64,000 nt of DNA, from assembly GCA_024236215.1 (NCBI GenBank), contig JACKKX010000002.1, forward strand, positions 62,001 to 126,000. Reading direction: 5' to 3'. A program made the translations under genes and the position numbers. Below, in pieces: positions 36,002-45,043 of the stretch. The notes below the pieces were generated by a model. It saw nothing but the letters and a program-made list of their open reading frames with translations, ran no database searches and had not been told where the DNA came from. Origin of the DNA: Novosphingobium sp. (lineage in GTDB: Bacteria > Pseudomonadota > Alphaproteobacteria > Sphingomonadales > Sphingomonadaceae). Within the stretch, counting starts at the first letter, position 1, and every line of letters starts with the position of its first letter.

Positions 36002-37897
36002 GTGAAATATCTGTTTTTGCTGAGTTGTTCATTGGCCGCCGCTTCGCCTGCCCTGGCCCAGGGAAAAGGGCCACTCGAATCCTATAGTGGACCGTGGCTG
36101 ACCAAGGATGGCGAAGTCATCGATTGCTGCATCGACGGCGCCCGCGCTCTTCCTGACGCCGAGATCACCGTAACCGCCACCGGTCTGTGGTCAAAACGCG
36201 TCAGCAGCGGGCAATCCATTGCCGTTGTTACCGCTGCGGATATGGAACGCATCCAGGGCGCCGACATCACCCGCGCGATCGAACGCCTGCCCGGCGTGAC
36301 CCTGGCCCGCAGCGGCGGCCTTGGCAGCCAGACCAGCCTGTTCGTGCGCGGCGCCAATTCCGAACAGCTTCTGGTGATGATCGACGGCATCCGCATGACC
36401 GATACCGCTGCGCCTTCTGGCGGTTTCGATCTTGGTACACTGCTGAGCGGCGGGGTCGGGCGGATCGAGCTGCTGCGCGGGCCAAACAGTCTGGCCTGGG
36501 GCAGCGAGGCGATTGGCGGTGTGCTGGCCGTGACCAGCGACGAGCGCAGCGGCGCGCGCGCCTCGATCGAATACGGCGCCCACGATACGCTCGACGCGCA
36601 GCTCCAGGGCGGACTTGCGGGCGAGCGCTATGGCCTGGCGCTGAGCGGCGGCTATACCCGCAGCGACGGGATCTCGGCCTATGCGGCTGGCACGGAAGCC
36701 GATCCCTTTCGCCAGTGGCGTCTGGGCGGGCGCGGGCACTTCGACCTGTCTGACAGCCTGACATTGACCGCAGCCGGTCGCTATGCCGATAGCAGGATCG
36801 ATTTCGACGGCTTTCCGCCGCCCAGCTACAGCTTTGCCGATACCCCCGAATACCAGACCACCCGGCAAGGCTCTGGACGGGTCGGGCTGGAATATGCGGA
36901 CAGCGGGATCGAACTGAGCGGCGGGTTGGCCCTGTCCGATACCCGCCGCGCTTATTTCGATCCCACCTTTGGAACGGCACCGAACTATCAGACCAGCGGG
37001 CGTACGATCCATGCCGATGCCAAGGGACTCGCCGATCTGGCCGATGGGGTGACGCTCGATTTCGGGGCCGAAGGCGACTGGTCGCGGTTCTCCACCAGTT
37101 TCGATCCTCGCCAGACCGCGCGGATTGTGGGTGCGCATGCGCTGCTGGGCTATCATGGCGATCGGCTTGATCTGACCGCCGGTGCGCGGATCGACGATCA
37201 CGACCGGTTCGGCAGCCACTGGACCTTCGGTGCCAACGGCAGTTTCGATCTGGGCGGAAACCTGCGCCTGATCGCTTCCTGGGGCCAAGGGTTCAAGGCC
37301 CCCACACTCTACCAGCTCTATGGCTATGGCGGGAACACCGCGCTGAAGCCCGAGGAAAGCCGCGCCTTCGACGGGGGCATCGAATATGGCAGCCGCGCAG
37401 GCGGCCTGCGCCTTTCCGCCACGCTGTTCCGCCGCGACAGCACCAACCTGATCGACTACCTCTGGCCTGCGGGCTATTTCAACGTCGGGCGCACCCGCGC
37501 GCAGGGCTTTGAGCTGGAAGGCACGGCGCAGGTCAGCCCGCGCCTTTCGGTCCGTGCCGCCTATACCTTCATCGATGCCACCAACCGCGCCACCGGCAAC
37601 CAGCTGGCGCGGCGCCCGCGCCACGCGCTCTCCGCCTCGGCAGACTGGACCACGCCGCTGGCGGGCCTCGCGTTGGGTGCCGATCTGCGGCTGGCGGGGG
37701 ACAGCTTCGACGATGCCGGGAATTTCATCCGGCTCGATGGCTATGCCCTGGCCACCGTGCGGGCCACGTTGCCGCTGGGCGAGCATTTCGAGCTTTATGG
37801 CCGCGTGGAGAACGTCACCGACACTCGCTACCAGACGGTGGCCGGTTACGGCAGCTATGGCCGATCGGCCTATGCCGGGGTAAGGGCGCGCTGGTGA
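36002..37897 (+). CDS. btuB: TonB-dependent vitamin B12 receptor
   Basis: 631 residues with a signal peptide MKYLFLLSCSLAAASPALAQ, TonB box EITVTATG, plug domain (RLPGVTLARSGGLGSQTSLFVRG in outline, IELLRGPNSLAWGSEAIGGVL) and a beta-barrel ending AYAGVRARW with the C-terminal aromatic residue. The cobalamin riboswitch and the downstream btuF/C/D genes define it as the B12 receptor. The GTG at 36002 is preferred over ATG at 35984 because GGGAG lies eight bases upstream and the signal peptide then begins correctly. A Cys-Cys pair (DCCIDGA) follows the signal region, which is uncommon. Confidence 0.92.
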   Translation: MKYLFLLSCSLAAASPALAQGKGPLESYSGPWLTKDGEVIDCCIDGARALPDAEITVTATGLWSKRVSSGQSIAVVTAADMERIQGADITRAIERLPGVTLARSGGLGSQTSLFVRGANSEQLLVMIDGIRMTDTAAPSGGFDLGTLLSGGVGRIELLRGPNSLAWGSEAIGGVLAVTSDERSGARASIEYGAHDTLDAQLQGGLAGERYGLALSGGYTRSDGISAYAAGTEADPFRQWRLGGRGHFDLSDSLTLTAAGRYADSRIDFDGFPPPSYSFADTPEYQTTRQGSGRVGLEYADSGIELSGGLALSDTRRAYFDPTFGTAPNYQTSGRTIHADAKGLADLADGVTLDFGAEGDWSRFSTSFDPRQTARIVGAHALLGYHGDRLDLTAGARIDDHDRFGSHWTFGANGSFDLGGNLRLIASWGQGFKAPTLYQLYGYGGNTALKPEESRAFDGGIEYGSRAGGLRLSATLFRRDSTNLIDYLWPAGYFNVGRTRAQGFELEGTAQVSPRLSVRAAYTFIDATNRATGNQLARRPRHALSASADWTTPLAGLALGADLRLAGDSFDDAGNFIRLDGYALATVRATLPLGEHFELYGRVENVTDTRYQTVAGYGSYGRSAYAGVRARW

Positions 37898-38718
37898 AGC
37901 ACGCGGCCCCGATCCTTGCCCTGACGCTGGCAGCCTGCGCCGCCGCACCAGGGCAGGAGCGCGCCCGCGTGCGGCCCACGATCGTCAGCCTCAATCCCTG
38001 CACCGATGCGATCCTGGCCGAGGTGGCCGATCCGGGGCAGATCCTGGCGCTCTCGCACTACAGCAGCGATCCGGCGGCAAGCTCGATGGATCTGGCCGCC
38101 GCGCGGCGTTTTCCCGCAACCGGCGGGACGGTGGAAGAGATTGCCGCGCTGCACCCCGATCTGGTGCTCGATGGCAGTTTCATCGCTCCGGCGACGCGCG
38201 CCGCGCTGGAGCGGCTTTCGATCCGGCTCGAAACGGTGGGGATCGCGCCCACTGTGAAGGAAAGCGAAGCACAGGTGCGCCGGATCGCCGCGCTGGCCGG
38301 ACACCCCGAGCGCGGCGAGGCGCTGGTGGCGCGGATCGAGGCAGCGCTGGCGGCCAATCGCGCGCCCCAAGGGCCGGCCATGCCCGCGATCGTCTGGCAA
38401 TCGGGCGGGATCGTTGCGGGGGCGGATACGCTGATTTCCGATCTGCTGGTGCGCACCGGCTTTGCCAATGCTGCCGCCCGGCGCGGCATGCATCAGGCCG
38501 AATACCTTCCGCTTGAGGTGGTGCTGGCCGATCCTCCCGCAGTAATCTTCGCGGCGGGGGATGGCCGCGCCAACCAGGATCGGCTGCTCTCCCATCCCGT
38601 GCTCTCACGGCTGGCCGATACCCGCCGCGAGAGGCTCGATCCCGGCCTTTTATGGTGCGGCGGCCCGACCATCGTGCGCGCCGCGCATCGGCTGGGACAG
38701 GCGCGACGCAGCATATGA
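37894..38718 (+). CDS. btuF: Cobalamin ABC transporter substrate-binding protein
   Basis: 274 residues. The N-terminal signal ends near LTLAACAAAPG, which fits a lipoprotein signal (LAAC), so it may be membrane-tethered rather than free. The type III periplasmic binding fold is shown by RPTIVSLNPCTDAILAEVADPGQILALSHYSSDP and EEIAALHPDLVLDGSF. It delivers B12 from btuB to btuC-btuD. The start is GTG overlapping the btuB stop (GTGA); the end overlaps btuC (ATGA). Confidence 0.88.
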   Translation: MKHAAPILALTLAACAAAPGQERARVRPTIVSLNPCTDAILAEVADPGQILALSHYSSDPAASSMDLAAARRFPATGGTVEEIAALHPDLVLDGSFIAPATRAALERLSIRLETVGIAPTVKESEAQVRRIAALAGHPERGEALVARIEAALAANRAPQGPAMPAIVWQSGGIVAGADTLISDLLVRTGFANAAARRGMHQAEYLPLEVVLADPPAVIFAAGDGRANQDRLLSHPVLSRLADTRRERLDPGLLWCGGPTIVRAAHRLGQARRSI

Positions 38719-39677
38719 CCCGGCGGCTCAACCCGTTTTTGATCGCCGCGCTGCTGCTGGCCGTCCCGTTCTCTCTGCTGGCGGGGCGGGTGTGGATCGA
38801 CCCGTTCGATCCGGGCAGTGGCAACGCGCTGGCGATCCTGGCAGAACTGCGCGCGCCGCGCATCGTCCTGGCGCTTACGATCGGCGCCGGGCTGGGTGCG
38901 GCGGGGGCGGCGATGCAGGGCTATCTGCGCAATCCGCTGGCCGATCCCGGCCTGTTCGGGATCGCCCCCGGCGCGGCGCTGGGGGCTGTGCTGAGTTTCT
39001 GGAGCGGCTATGCCGCGCAGCCGTGGGCGCTGCCGCTCTTCGCGCTGACGGGCGCCGCCGGAGCGATGACGCTGCTGGCGCTGGTCGCCGGGCGCGGCGG
39101 TTCGGTGATCCTTTTCACCCTGACCGGGATGATGATTTCCAGCCTGGCCGGCGCGCTGACCAGCCTGGCGCTGAGCCTCGCGCCCAATCCCTTCGCGATG
39201 AGCGAGATCGTCACCTGGCTGATGGGCGCGCTGACCGACCGTTCGTGGCACGAAGTATGGATCGCCGCCCCGCTGACGCTGGCAGGGATCGGTGTGCTGG
39301 CACTGGCCGGGCCGGGGCTCGATGCCATGACGCTGGGCGAGGAAGCTGCGCGCTCGCTCGGGGTGCGGCCCGGAAGGTTGCAGGCGCTGATGATCCTGGG
39401 CGTGGGGCTGACGGTGGGATCGGGGGTGGCGGTGGCCGGAATCGTCGGCTTCGTAGGGCTGATGGTGCCACACCTGCTGCGTCCCTTTACCGACCGGCGC
39501 CCCGGCGCGCTGATCGTGCCTTCGGCGCTTGGCGGGGCGCTGCTGGTGCTGGTGGCCGACAGCCTGTGCCGCCTGTTGCCGCTCCAGGGTGAGCTGCGGC
39601 TGGGGATCGCGCTCTCACTGCTGGGGGCGCCGTTCTTCCTCGCGCTCTTGGCGGGGATGCGGGGGCGGCTGGCATGA
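38715..39677 (+). CDS. btuC: Cobalamin/iron-siderophore-type ABC transporter permease (FecCD family)
   Basis: 320 residues, about ten membrane helices. FecCD signatures are LRAPRIVLALTIGAGLGAAGAAMQGYLRNPLADPGLFGI and, near the end, GIVGFVGLMVPHLLRPFTDRR, where the ATPase-coupling helices lie. The ATG at 38715 overlaps the btuF stop. The reading frame is open further upstream, but only as out-of-frame btuF sequence. It forms the inner-membrane channel for B12. Confidence 0.92.
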   Translation: MTRRLNPFLIAALLLAVPFSLLAGRVWIDPFDPGSGNALAILAELRAPRIVLALTIGAGLGAAGAAMQGYLRNPLADPGLFGIAPGAALGAVLSFWSGYAAQPWALPLFALTGAAGAMTLLALVAGRGGSVILFTLTGMMISSLAGALTSLALSLAPNPFAMSEIVTWLMGALTDRSWHEVWIAAPLTLAGIGVLALAGPGLDAMTLGEEAARSLGVRPGRLQALMILGVGLTVGSGVAVAGIVGFVGLMVPHLLRPFTDRRPGALIVPSALGGALLVLVADSLCRLLPLQGELRLGIALSLLGAPFFLALLAGMRGRLA

Positions 39678-40426
39678 CCCTTGCCGCGCAGGATCTTTCG
39701 CTGCCCGGGCGTCTCTCGGGCGTCAGCATGGAATTGCACCGCGGCGCGGTGACCGCGATCTGCGGCCCCAACGGCGCGGGCAAATCCAGCCTGCTGCGCT
39801 GCCTTGCGGGGCTGATGGGCGGGCGCAATGTCCTGCTCGATGGCTTGCCGCTCGAACTGCGCAGCGCGCGCGAGCGAGCCTGCGAGATCGGCTATCTGCC
39901 CCAGGAGGGCGAGGTGGCCTGGGATCTGACGGTGGAAACGCTGGTTTCGCTGGGTCGCCTTCCCTGGCGCAGCGGCGCCGAGGCCGATCGCATCGCTATC
40001 GACGCAGCGATCGCCACGCTCAGCCTCGAAACCTTGCGCCAGAGGCGCGTCTCGCAGCTTTCAGGAGGGGAGCGCGCGCGGGCGCTGATCGCGCGGGTGA
40101 TCGCGGGCACATCGCGCTGGCTGCTGGCCGACGAGCCGCTGGCCAATCTCGATCTGGGCTATCAGCAGGCGCTGCTCGGCCAGCTGCGCGCGCTTGCCGG
40201 GCAGGGGCTGGGGGTGGTGCTGGTGCTCCACGATCTGGCCCAGGCCGCCAACTTCGCCGACCGGGTGCTGGTGCTCGATCGCGGTCGGCTGGTTGCCGAT
40301 GCGCCTCCGCTCGAGGCGCTGGGCGAAGCAAAGATCGAGCGGGTCTGGGGTGTGCGGGCGCGCTGGCTCGGCGAGCCGGGCCAGCGCGCGCTCGCGGTAG
40401 AGCCTACTTCAGCCCGCGCGCCTTGA
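39674..40426 (+). CDS. btuD: Cobalamin ABC transporter ATP-binding protein
   Basis: 250 residues with all ABC motifs: Walker A GPNGAGKSS (residues 34-42), Q-loop YLPQEGEV, signature QLSGGERARALIARVIA, Walker B WLLADEPLANLD, and H-loop LVLHDLAQ. Energises btuC. It starts inside the btuC stop (ATGA). Its 3' end overlaps the convergent M3 peptidase gene by 23 bases. Confidence 0.92.
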   Translation: MTLAAQDLSLPGRLSGVSMELHRGAVTAICGPNGAGKSSLLRCLAGLMGGRNVLLDGLPLELRSARERACEIGYLPQEGEVAWDLTVETLVSLGRLPWRSGAEADRIAIDAAIATLSLETLRQRRVSQLSGGERARALIARVIAGTSRWLLADEPLANLDLGYQQALLGQLRALAGQGLGVVLVLHDLAQAANFADRVLVLDRGRLVADAPPLEALGEAKIERVWGVRARWLGEPGQRALAVEPTSARAP

Positions 40427-42581
40427 GCATCGGTTCGATGCTGGGATCGCGCCCGGCAAAGGCCCGGTACATCTGCGCATAATCCAGCGAGTGTCCCTTC
40501 GAGAGCACCATGTCGCGGAAGCGCTGGCCGTTGGCGCGAGTCATCCCGCCGTTGGCCTCGAACCAGGCGAAGGCGTCGTGATCGAGCATTTCGGTCCACG
40601 AATAGGCATAGTACCCGGCGGCATAGCCGTTGGCCCAGATGTGGCGGAAATAGCTGGTGCGATAGCGGGTGGGCACGTGCGCCACGTCAAGCCCGGTCGA
40701 TCCCAGCGCCTTGGCTTCGAAGGCATCGACATCCTGCTTGCCGGCATCGGCGGGCAGCGCGTGCCACTTGAGATCGAGCAGCGCCGCAGCGACGACCTCG
40801 CCCAGCGCATAGCCCTGGTTGAAATGCTTGGCCTTCTCGATCTTGGCGACCAGCGCGGCGGGCATCGGCGCGCCGGTCTGGTAATGCTTGGCGAAGTTGG
40901 CCAGCACCCGCGGCTCGGTCATCCAGTTTTCGTTGAACTGGCTGGGGAATTCCACGAAATCGCGCGCGGTGTTGGTGCCCGCGATCGAGGGATAGCGCTG
41001 GTTGGACAGCATCCCGTGCAGCGCATGGCCAAACTCGTGGAACATGGTGCTGGCATCGTCCCAGCTGATCAGCGCGGGCTGGCCGGGGGCGGGCTTGGTG
41101 AAGTTCTCGACATTGAACACCACCGGCTTGGTGCCGAGCAGCGTGGTCTGATCGACAAAGTTCGACATCCACGCCCCGCCCGACTTGTTGTCGCGCTTCC
41201 AGGGATCGAAATAGAATAGCGCCAGCTCCGAACCGTCGGCGTCGTAAACGGTGTAGACGGTCACATCGGGGTGATAGACCGGAATGTCGCTGCGCTTCTT
41301 GAAAGTCAGCCCATAGAGCTGGTTGGCGGCAAAGAAAACGCCATTTTCCAGCACGTTGGTGATCTCAAGATAGGGCTTGATCTGGCTTTCGTCGAGGTCG
41401 TACTTGGCCTTGCGGAGCTTCTCCGAATAGAAATCCCAGTCCGCCGGGGTAACGGTGAACTTGCCGCCATCCTTGCGGATGAAGGTGTTGAGCTCGGCCG
41501 CCTCTCGCTGCTGGGCGGCGGCCAGGGCGGGGACCATCTGCTCAAGGAAGCCGATCGCCTTGGCCGGGGTCTGGGCCATCTGGTTGGTCAGGACATAGCT
41601 GGCATAGTCCGGATAACCGAGCAGCCTGGCCTTCTGCGCGCGCAGTTCGGCCAGTTCCTGCACCAGCGCGCGGGTATCGTTGGCGTCGCCGCGCTCGGAG
41701 CGCATCCAGCTATGCTCGAACAGCGCCTGGCGCGCGGCGCGGTTGCCCATCGAGGCGAGCAGCGGCTGCTGCGTGGTGTTCTGGAGCGGCAGGACATAGC
41801 TGCCAGCGGGCAGACCGCGATCCCCCGCCGTCTTCTGCGCGGCGGCGACATCGGCCTTGGACAGCCCCGCCAGCCAGCGCTTGTCGGTAAACGCCAGCGC
41901 GCCGTCCTTGGTGCCCTTGGTCAGCTTTTGCCCGAAATCGGTCGACAAGGTGGAAAGCCGGGCGTTGACGCTTTTCAGCTCGGTCTTGTCGGCGGCGGAC
42001 AGCAGCGCGCCGTTGCGCACCATGTTGTCATAAGTGACTTCGAGCACCTGCATCTGATCGGCCTCAAGCCCCAGATCGGCGCGGCGCTCGTGAAGATACT
42101 TGATCCGCGCGAACAGCTTGTCGTTGAGCAGGATCGTATCGCGCATGTCGGAAAGCTTGGGCGCGGTGCGGCTGTCGATCGCGTCGAGCGTGTCGTTGGT
42201 GTTGGCGCTGGTCAGCGCGGAAAAGACATAGAGCACGCGGGTCAGCATCTGGCCGGACTTTTCCAGCGCAACGATGGTGTTGTCGAAGGTGGGGGTATCG
42301 GGATCGTTGGCGATGGCATCGACCTCGGCCAGCTGGATCGCGATGCCCTGTTCGATCGCGGGCTCATAGTCGCTGTCCTTGATCTTCGAAAAATCGGGGG
42401 CCTGGAACGGCAGGCTCGATGCCTCGGCGAAGATCCCGGTGCCCTTGGGGATTACCGGCGCATAGGGGGCAACGCTGGGCGCGGCCTCGGGCGCGGGGGC
42501 CACGGCCACCGGGGCGGCTTCCTTGGGCGCGCAGGCAGCCAGCGCCAGCAGCGATACAGAAAGCAGGGGAAGGGTGCGCAT
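40404..42581 (-). CDS. M3 family metallopeptidase, dipeptidyl carboxypeptidase-like lipoprotein
   Basis: 725 residues. Lipoprotein signal with lipobox LAAC (MRTLPLLSVSLLALAAC). The thimet-oligopeptidase/Dcp fold is identified by the zinc motif FHEFGHALHGML, with the third ligand Glu downstream in FVEFPSQFNENW, plus AYYAYSWTEMLDHDAF near the C-terminus. It cleaves small peptides in the periplasm or at the outer membrane. The start at 42581 follows AAGGAA; an upstream in-frame ATG at 42608 would hide the signal peptide. It sits back to back on the same strand with an M13 peptidase gene 75 bp upstream. Confidence 0.93.
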   Translation of the reverse strand: MRTLPLLSVSLLALAACAPKEAAPVAVAPAPEAAPSVAPYAPVIPKGTGIFAEASSLPFQAPDFSKIKDSDYEPAIEQGIAIQLAEVDAIANDPDTPTFDNTIVALEKSGQMLTRVLYVFSALTSANTNDTLDAIDSRTAPKLSDMRDTILLNDKLFARIKYLHERRADLGLEADQMQVLEVTYDNMVRNGALLSAADKTELKSVNARLSTLSTDFGQKLTKGTKDGALAFTDKRWLAGLSKADVAAAQKTAGDRGLPAGSYVLPLQNTTQQPLLASMGNRAARQALFEHSWMRSERGDANDTRALVQELAELRAQKARLLGYPDYASYVLTNQMAQTPAKAIGFLEQMVPALAAAQQREAAELNTFIRKDGGKFTVTPADWDFYSEKLRKAKYDLDESQIKPYLEITNVLENGVFFAANQLYGLTFKKRSDIPVYHPDVTVYTVYDADGSELALFYFDPWKRDNKSGGAWMSNFVDQTTLLGTKPVVFNVENFTKPAPGQPALISWDDASTMFHEFGHALHGMLSNQRYPSIAGTNTARDFVEFPSQFNENWMTEPRVLANFAKHYQTGAPMPAALVAKIEKAKHFNQGYALGEVVAAALLDLKWHALPADAGKQDVDAFEAKALGSTGLDVAHVPTRYRTSYFRHIWANGYAAGYYAYSWTEMLDHDAFAWFEANGGMTRANGQRFRDMVLSKGHSLDYAQMYRAFAGRDPSIEPMLKARGLK

Positions 42582-42656
42582 AGTGAATTCCTTGTGGCTG
42601 AAATGCATGGGGGCAGCGTCGCCGCTGCCCCCGGTAAGGTCAAGTCCCGAAGCGGA

Positions 42657-44696
42657 TTACCAGATCTTCACCCGCTTTTCGGGCGGGATGTACATCGCAT
42701 CGCCAGGCTGGATGTTCCAGGCGGCGTACCAGGCGTCGAGATCGCGCAGCGGCGCGATCGTGCGATAGCGCGCCGGGCTGTGCGGATCGGTGGTCACCTG
42801 GTTGCGCAGCGAATCCTCGCGCGCCTTTGACCGCCAGACCTGGGCATAGGCGAGGAAGAAGCGCTGATCGCCGGTCAGCCCGTCGATGATCGGTGCTTCC
42901 TTGCCGCCCAGCGCAAGGTGATAGGCGTCGTAGGCGACATTGAGACCGGCAAAGTCGGCGATGTTCTCGCCCATGGTCAGCTCGGGATTGATGTGCGAGC
43001 CGGGTACCACCTCGAACGCGGCGTATTGCTCGCCGAACTTCTTGGCCTCGGCGTTGAAGCGCTCGGCATCTTCGGGGGTCCACCAGTCGCGAACCGCGCC
43101 GCTCGCGTCGATCTTGCGGCCCTGATCGTCGAACCCGTGGCTGATCTCGTGCCCGATCACCACGCCGATCGCGCCATAATTGACCGCCAGGTCGGCGCTG
43201 GGATCGAAGAACGGCGCCTGAAGGATACCCGCCGGGAACACGATCTGGTTGAGCAGCCCGCCGTTATAGGCGTTCACGGTCTGCGGGTTCATACCCCACA
43301 GCTTGTGGTCAACCGGCTTGCCCAGGAAGCTCATCTGGTATTCGGCATTGAACTTGGTGGCGCTGACCACCGAGCCATAAAGGTCGTTGGCATCGGCCAT
43401 GACCCCCGAATAGTCGCGCCATTTGTCGGGATAGCCGACCATCACGTCCATCCGCGAAAGCTTTTCGAGCGCGGCCTCCTTGGTCGCCGGACTCATCCAC
43501 GAATTGGAGCGGATCCGCGCGCCCATCGCCACCTTGAGGTTGGCGACCAGCTTTTCCATCTTGACCTTAGCGGTCTCGGGGAAATGCTTTGCGACATAGG
43601 CCTGGCCGACCAGCTCGCCCAGCGAGCCGTTGACCAGATCGACCGCCCGCTTCCAGCGCGGACGATTGACCGTCACCCCCGAAATGGTGCTGGTGTAGGC
43701 AAAGCGGCTGTCGACCATTGCCTTGTTGAGATAGGGCGCGGCCTGATCGGCAACGTGGAATTCCTGCCACAGCTTGAGCGTCTCGAGCGGGGTCGAGTCA
43801 AAGAGCCGGGCGATCGAGCGGAAGGCGGTGTTCTCGTTGACGATGATCCGCTTCTGCTCGGGCACGTTGGCACCGGCGAAGAACGCATCCCAATCGAGCC
43901 CGGGGGCATAGGCCTTAAGCTCGGCGGTCGAATAGGGGTTGTTGATCTTGTCGATATCGCGGCTCTGCGCCGAATCCCAGCTTAGCGAAGCCACTTCGGT
44001 TTCAAAGGCCAGAATCCGCGACGCTGCGCCCTTGGGATCGGGATTGCCCAGCGCGCGCATCATGCGCTCGACATAGCTGTAATAGGCCTGGCGCTGCTTG
44101 GCGAACTGCGGGTTGAAGTAATAATCCTTCTCGGGCAGGCCCAGCCCGCCTTGGCTCATCCACAGCACGTTCATGTTGGGATCGACCGGATCGGCATAGG
44201 GGCCGAAATTGAACAGGGTGATGCCGAACTTGGCATAGGTGCTGCCCATGTAGCGGCTGAATTCGGACTTGTCCGAGATCGCCCGCAGCACGCCCAGATC
44301 CTTCATCAGCGGCTTGAGCCCAACCCGCTCGATCTGCTTCTCGTTCATGAAGGCGCTGTAGAGTGCGCCGTACTTGGTCCCCGCCGGAGCGCCGGTGATC
44401 AGCTTCTGGACCTGATCCTGCACGTCTTCGCGCAGATTGGTGAACGAACCGGTGCTGGGCCGGTCCGAGGGGATTTCGGTCTTGTCCATCCAGGTGCCCG
44501 AGGCATAGCGTTCAAAATCGTCGCCGGGCTTGGCGGTTGTATCGCGCGCGGTCAGATCAACCCCGAATTCGCCGATCTGGGGGTGGCCGATGACGGTGAT
44601 CTCCTCACCGGTCGATGCGGTTTGGTCATCGGCACGGACCGGCACGGTCGCAACCATTGCCAGCGCGGCGCAAGCAATCAGAAAACGGCTTTTCAT
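42657..44696 (-). CDS. M13 family metallopeptidase (neprilysin/PepO-like), exported
   Basis: 679 residues with a signal peptide (MKSRFLIACAALAMVATVPVRA). The M13 N-terminal domain includes DDFERYASGTWMDKTEIPSDR. The zinc motif is IGHEISHGFDDQGR with GENIADFAGL carrying the third ligand. Near the end, PAPARYRT-type residues (HSPARYRTIAPLRDL) form the substrate arm. It degrades peptides outside the cytoplasm. The pair with the downstream M3 enzyme suggests extracellular peptide use, though neither is linked to a peptide transporter here. Confidence 0.93.
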   Translation of the reverse strand: MKSRFLIACAALAMVATVPVRADDQTASTGEEITVIGHPQIGEFGVDLTARDTTAKPGDDFERYASGTWMDKTEIPSDRPSTGSFTNLREDVQDQVQKLITGAPAGTKYGALYSAFMNEKQIERVGLKPLMKDLGVLRAISDKSEFSRYMGSTYAKFGITLFNFGPYADPVDPNMNVLWMSQGGLGLPEKDYYFNPQFAKQRQAYYSYVERMMRALGNPDPKGAASRILAFETEVASLSWDSAQSRDIDKINNPYSTAELKAYAPGLDWDAFFAGANVPEQKRIIVNENTAFRSIARLFDSTPLETLKLWQEFHVADQAAPYLNKAMVDSRFAYTSTISGVTVNRPRWKRAVDLVNGSLGELVGQAYVAKHFPETAKVKMEKLVANLKVAMGARIRSNSWMSPATKEAALEKLSRMDVMVGYPDKWRDYSGVMADANDLYGSVVSATKFNAEYQMSFLGKPVDHKLWGMNPQTVNAYNGGLLNQIVFPAGILQAPFFDPSADLAVNYGAIGVVIGHEISHGFDDQGRKIDASGAVRDWWTPEDAERFNAEAKKFGEQYAAFEVVPGSHINPELTMGENIADFAGLNVAYDAYHLALGGKEAPIIDGLTGDQRFFLAYAQVWRSKAREDSLRNQVTTDPHSPARYRTIAPLRDLDAWYAAWNIQPGDAMYIPPEKRVKIW

Positions 44697-45043
44697 CTGG
44701 AAAGACTCCCTGAAAAATCAGGCGCGGACCGGCCATCAAGCCTCCGCGCAGGCTGGTTTAGCCATGGGCGCGGCGGGCGCGATAAGTCAATGCTGTTCGC
44801 AGAGGGGGATTGGCCGTTGGTGGAGTGGGCCGAACCGATGCGACCACCTGCCGGCGGATGCCCGGGCGTGCGCTTCGGTGTCTTTGCAAGTGCGGCATCT
44901 GCCGATCTTGCCGGTCAATCCGACATATCTAGCCGCGCAACAGACTTTGCGCTTTACATCATCGATACCCGAGAATAGTCACATAAATCTCAAGGAGTTA
45001 TACTGGTTTCTTTAGTTAAAACTGTCCTTTTGTTGGGGGTCTT
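44697..45043. other. 347-bp divergent intergenic region
   Basis: No gene is supported here; the open frames crossing it are antisense continuations of the peptidase gene. The last 120 bases are markedly AT-rich compared with the surroundings and must contain the promoter of the lipoprotein/Slam pair. A GGGGG ribosome site lies just before its ATG. I see no clear Fur, LexA or riboswitch motif. Confidence 0.6.
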
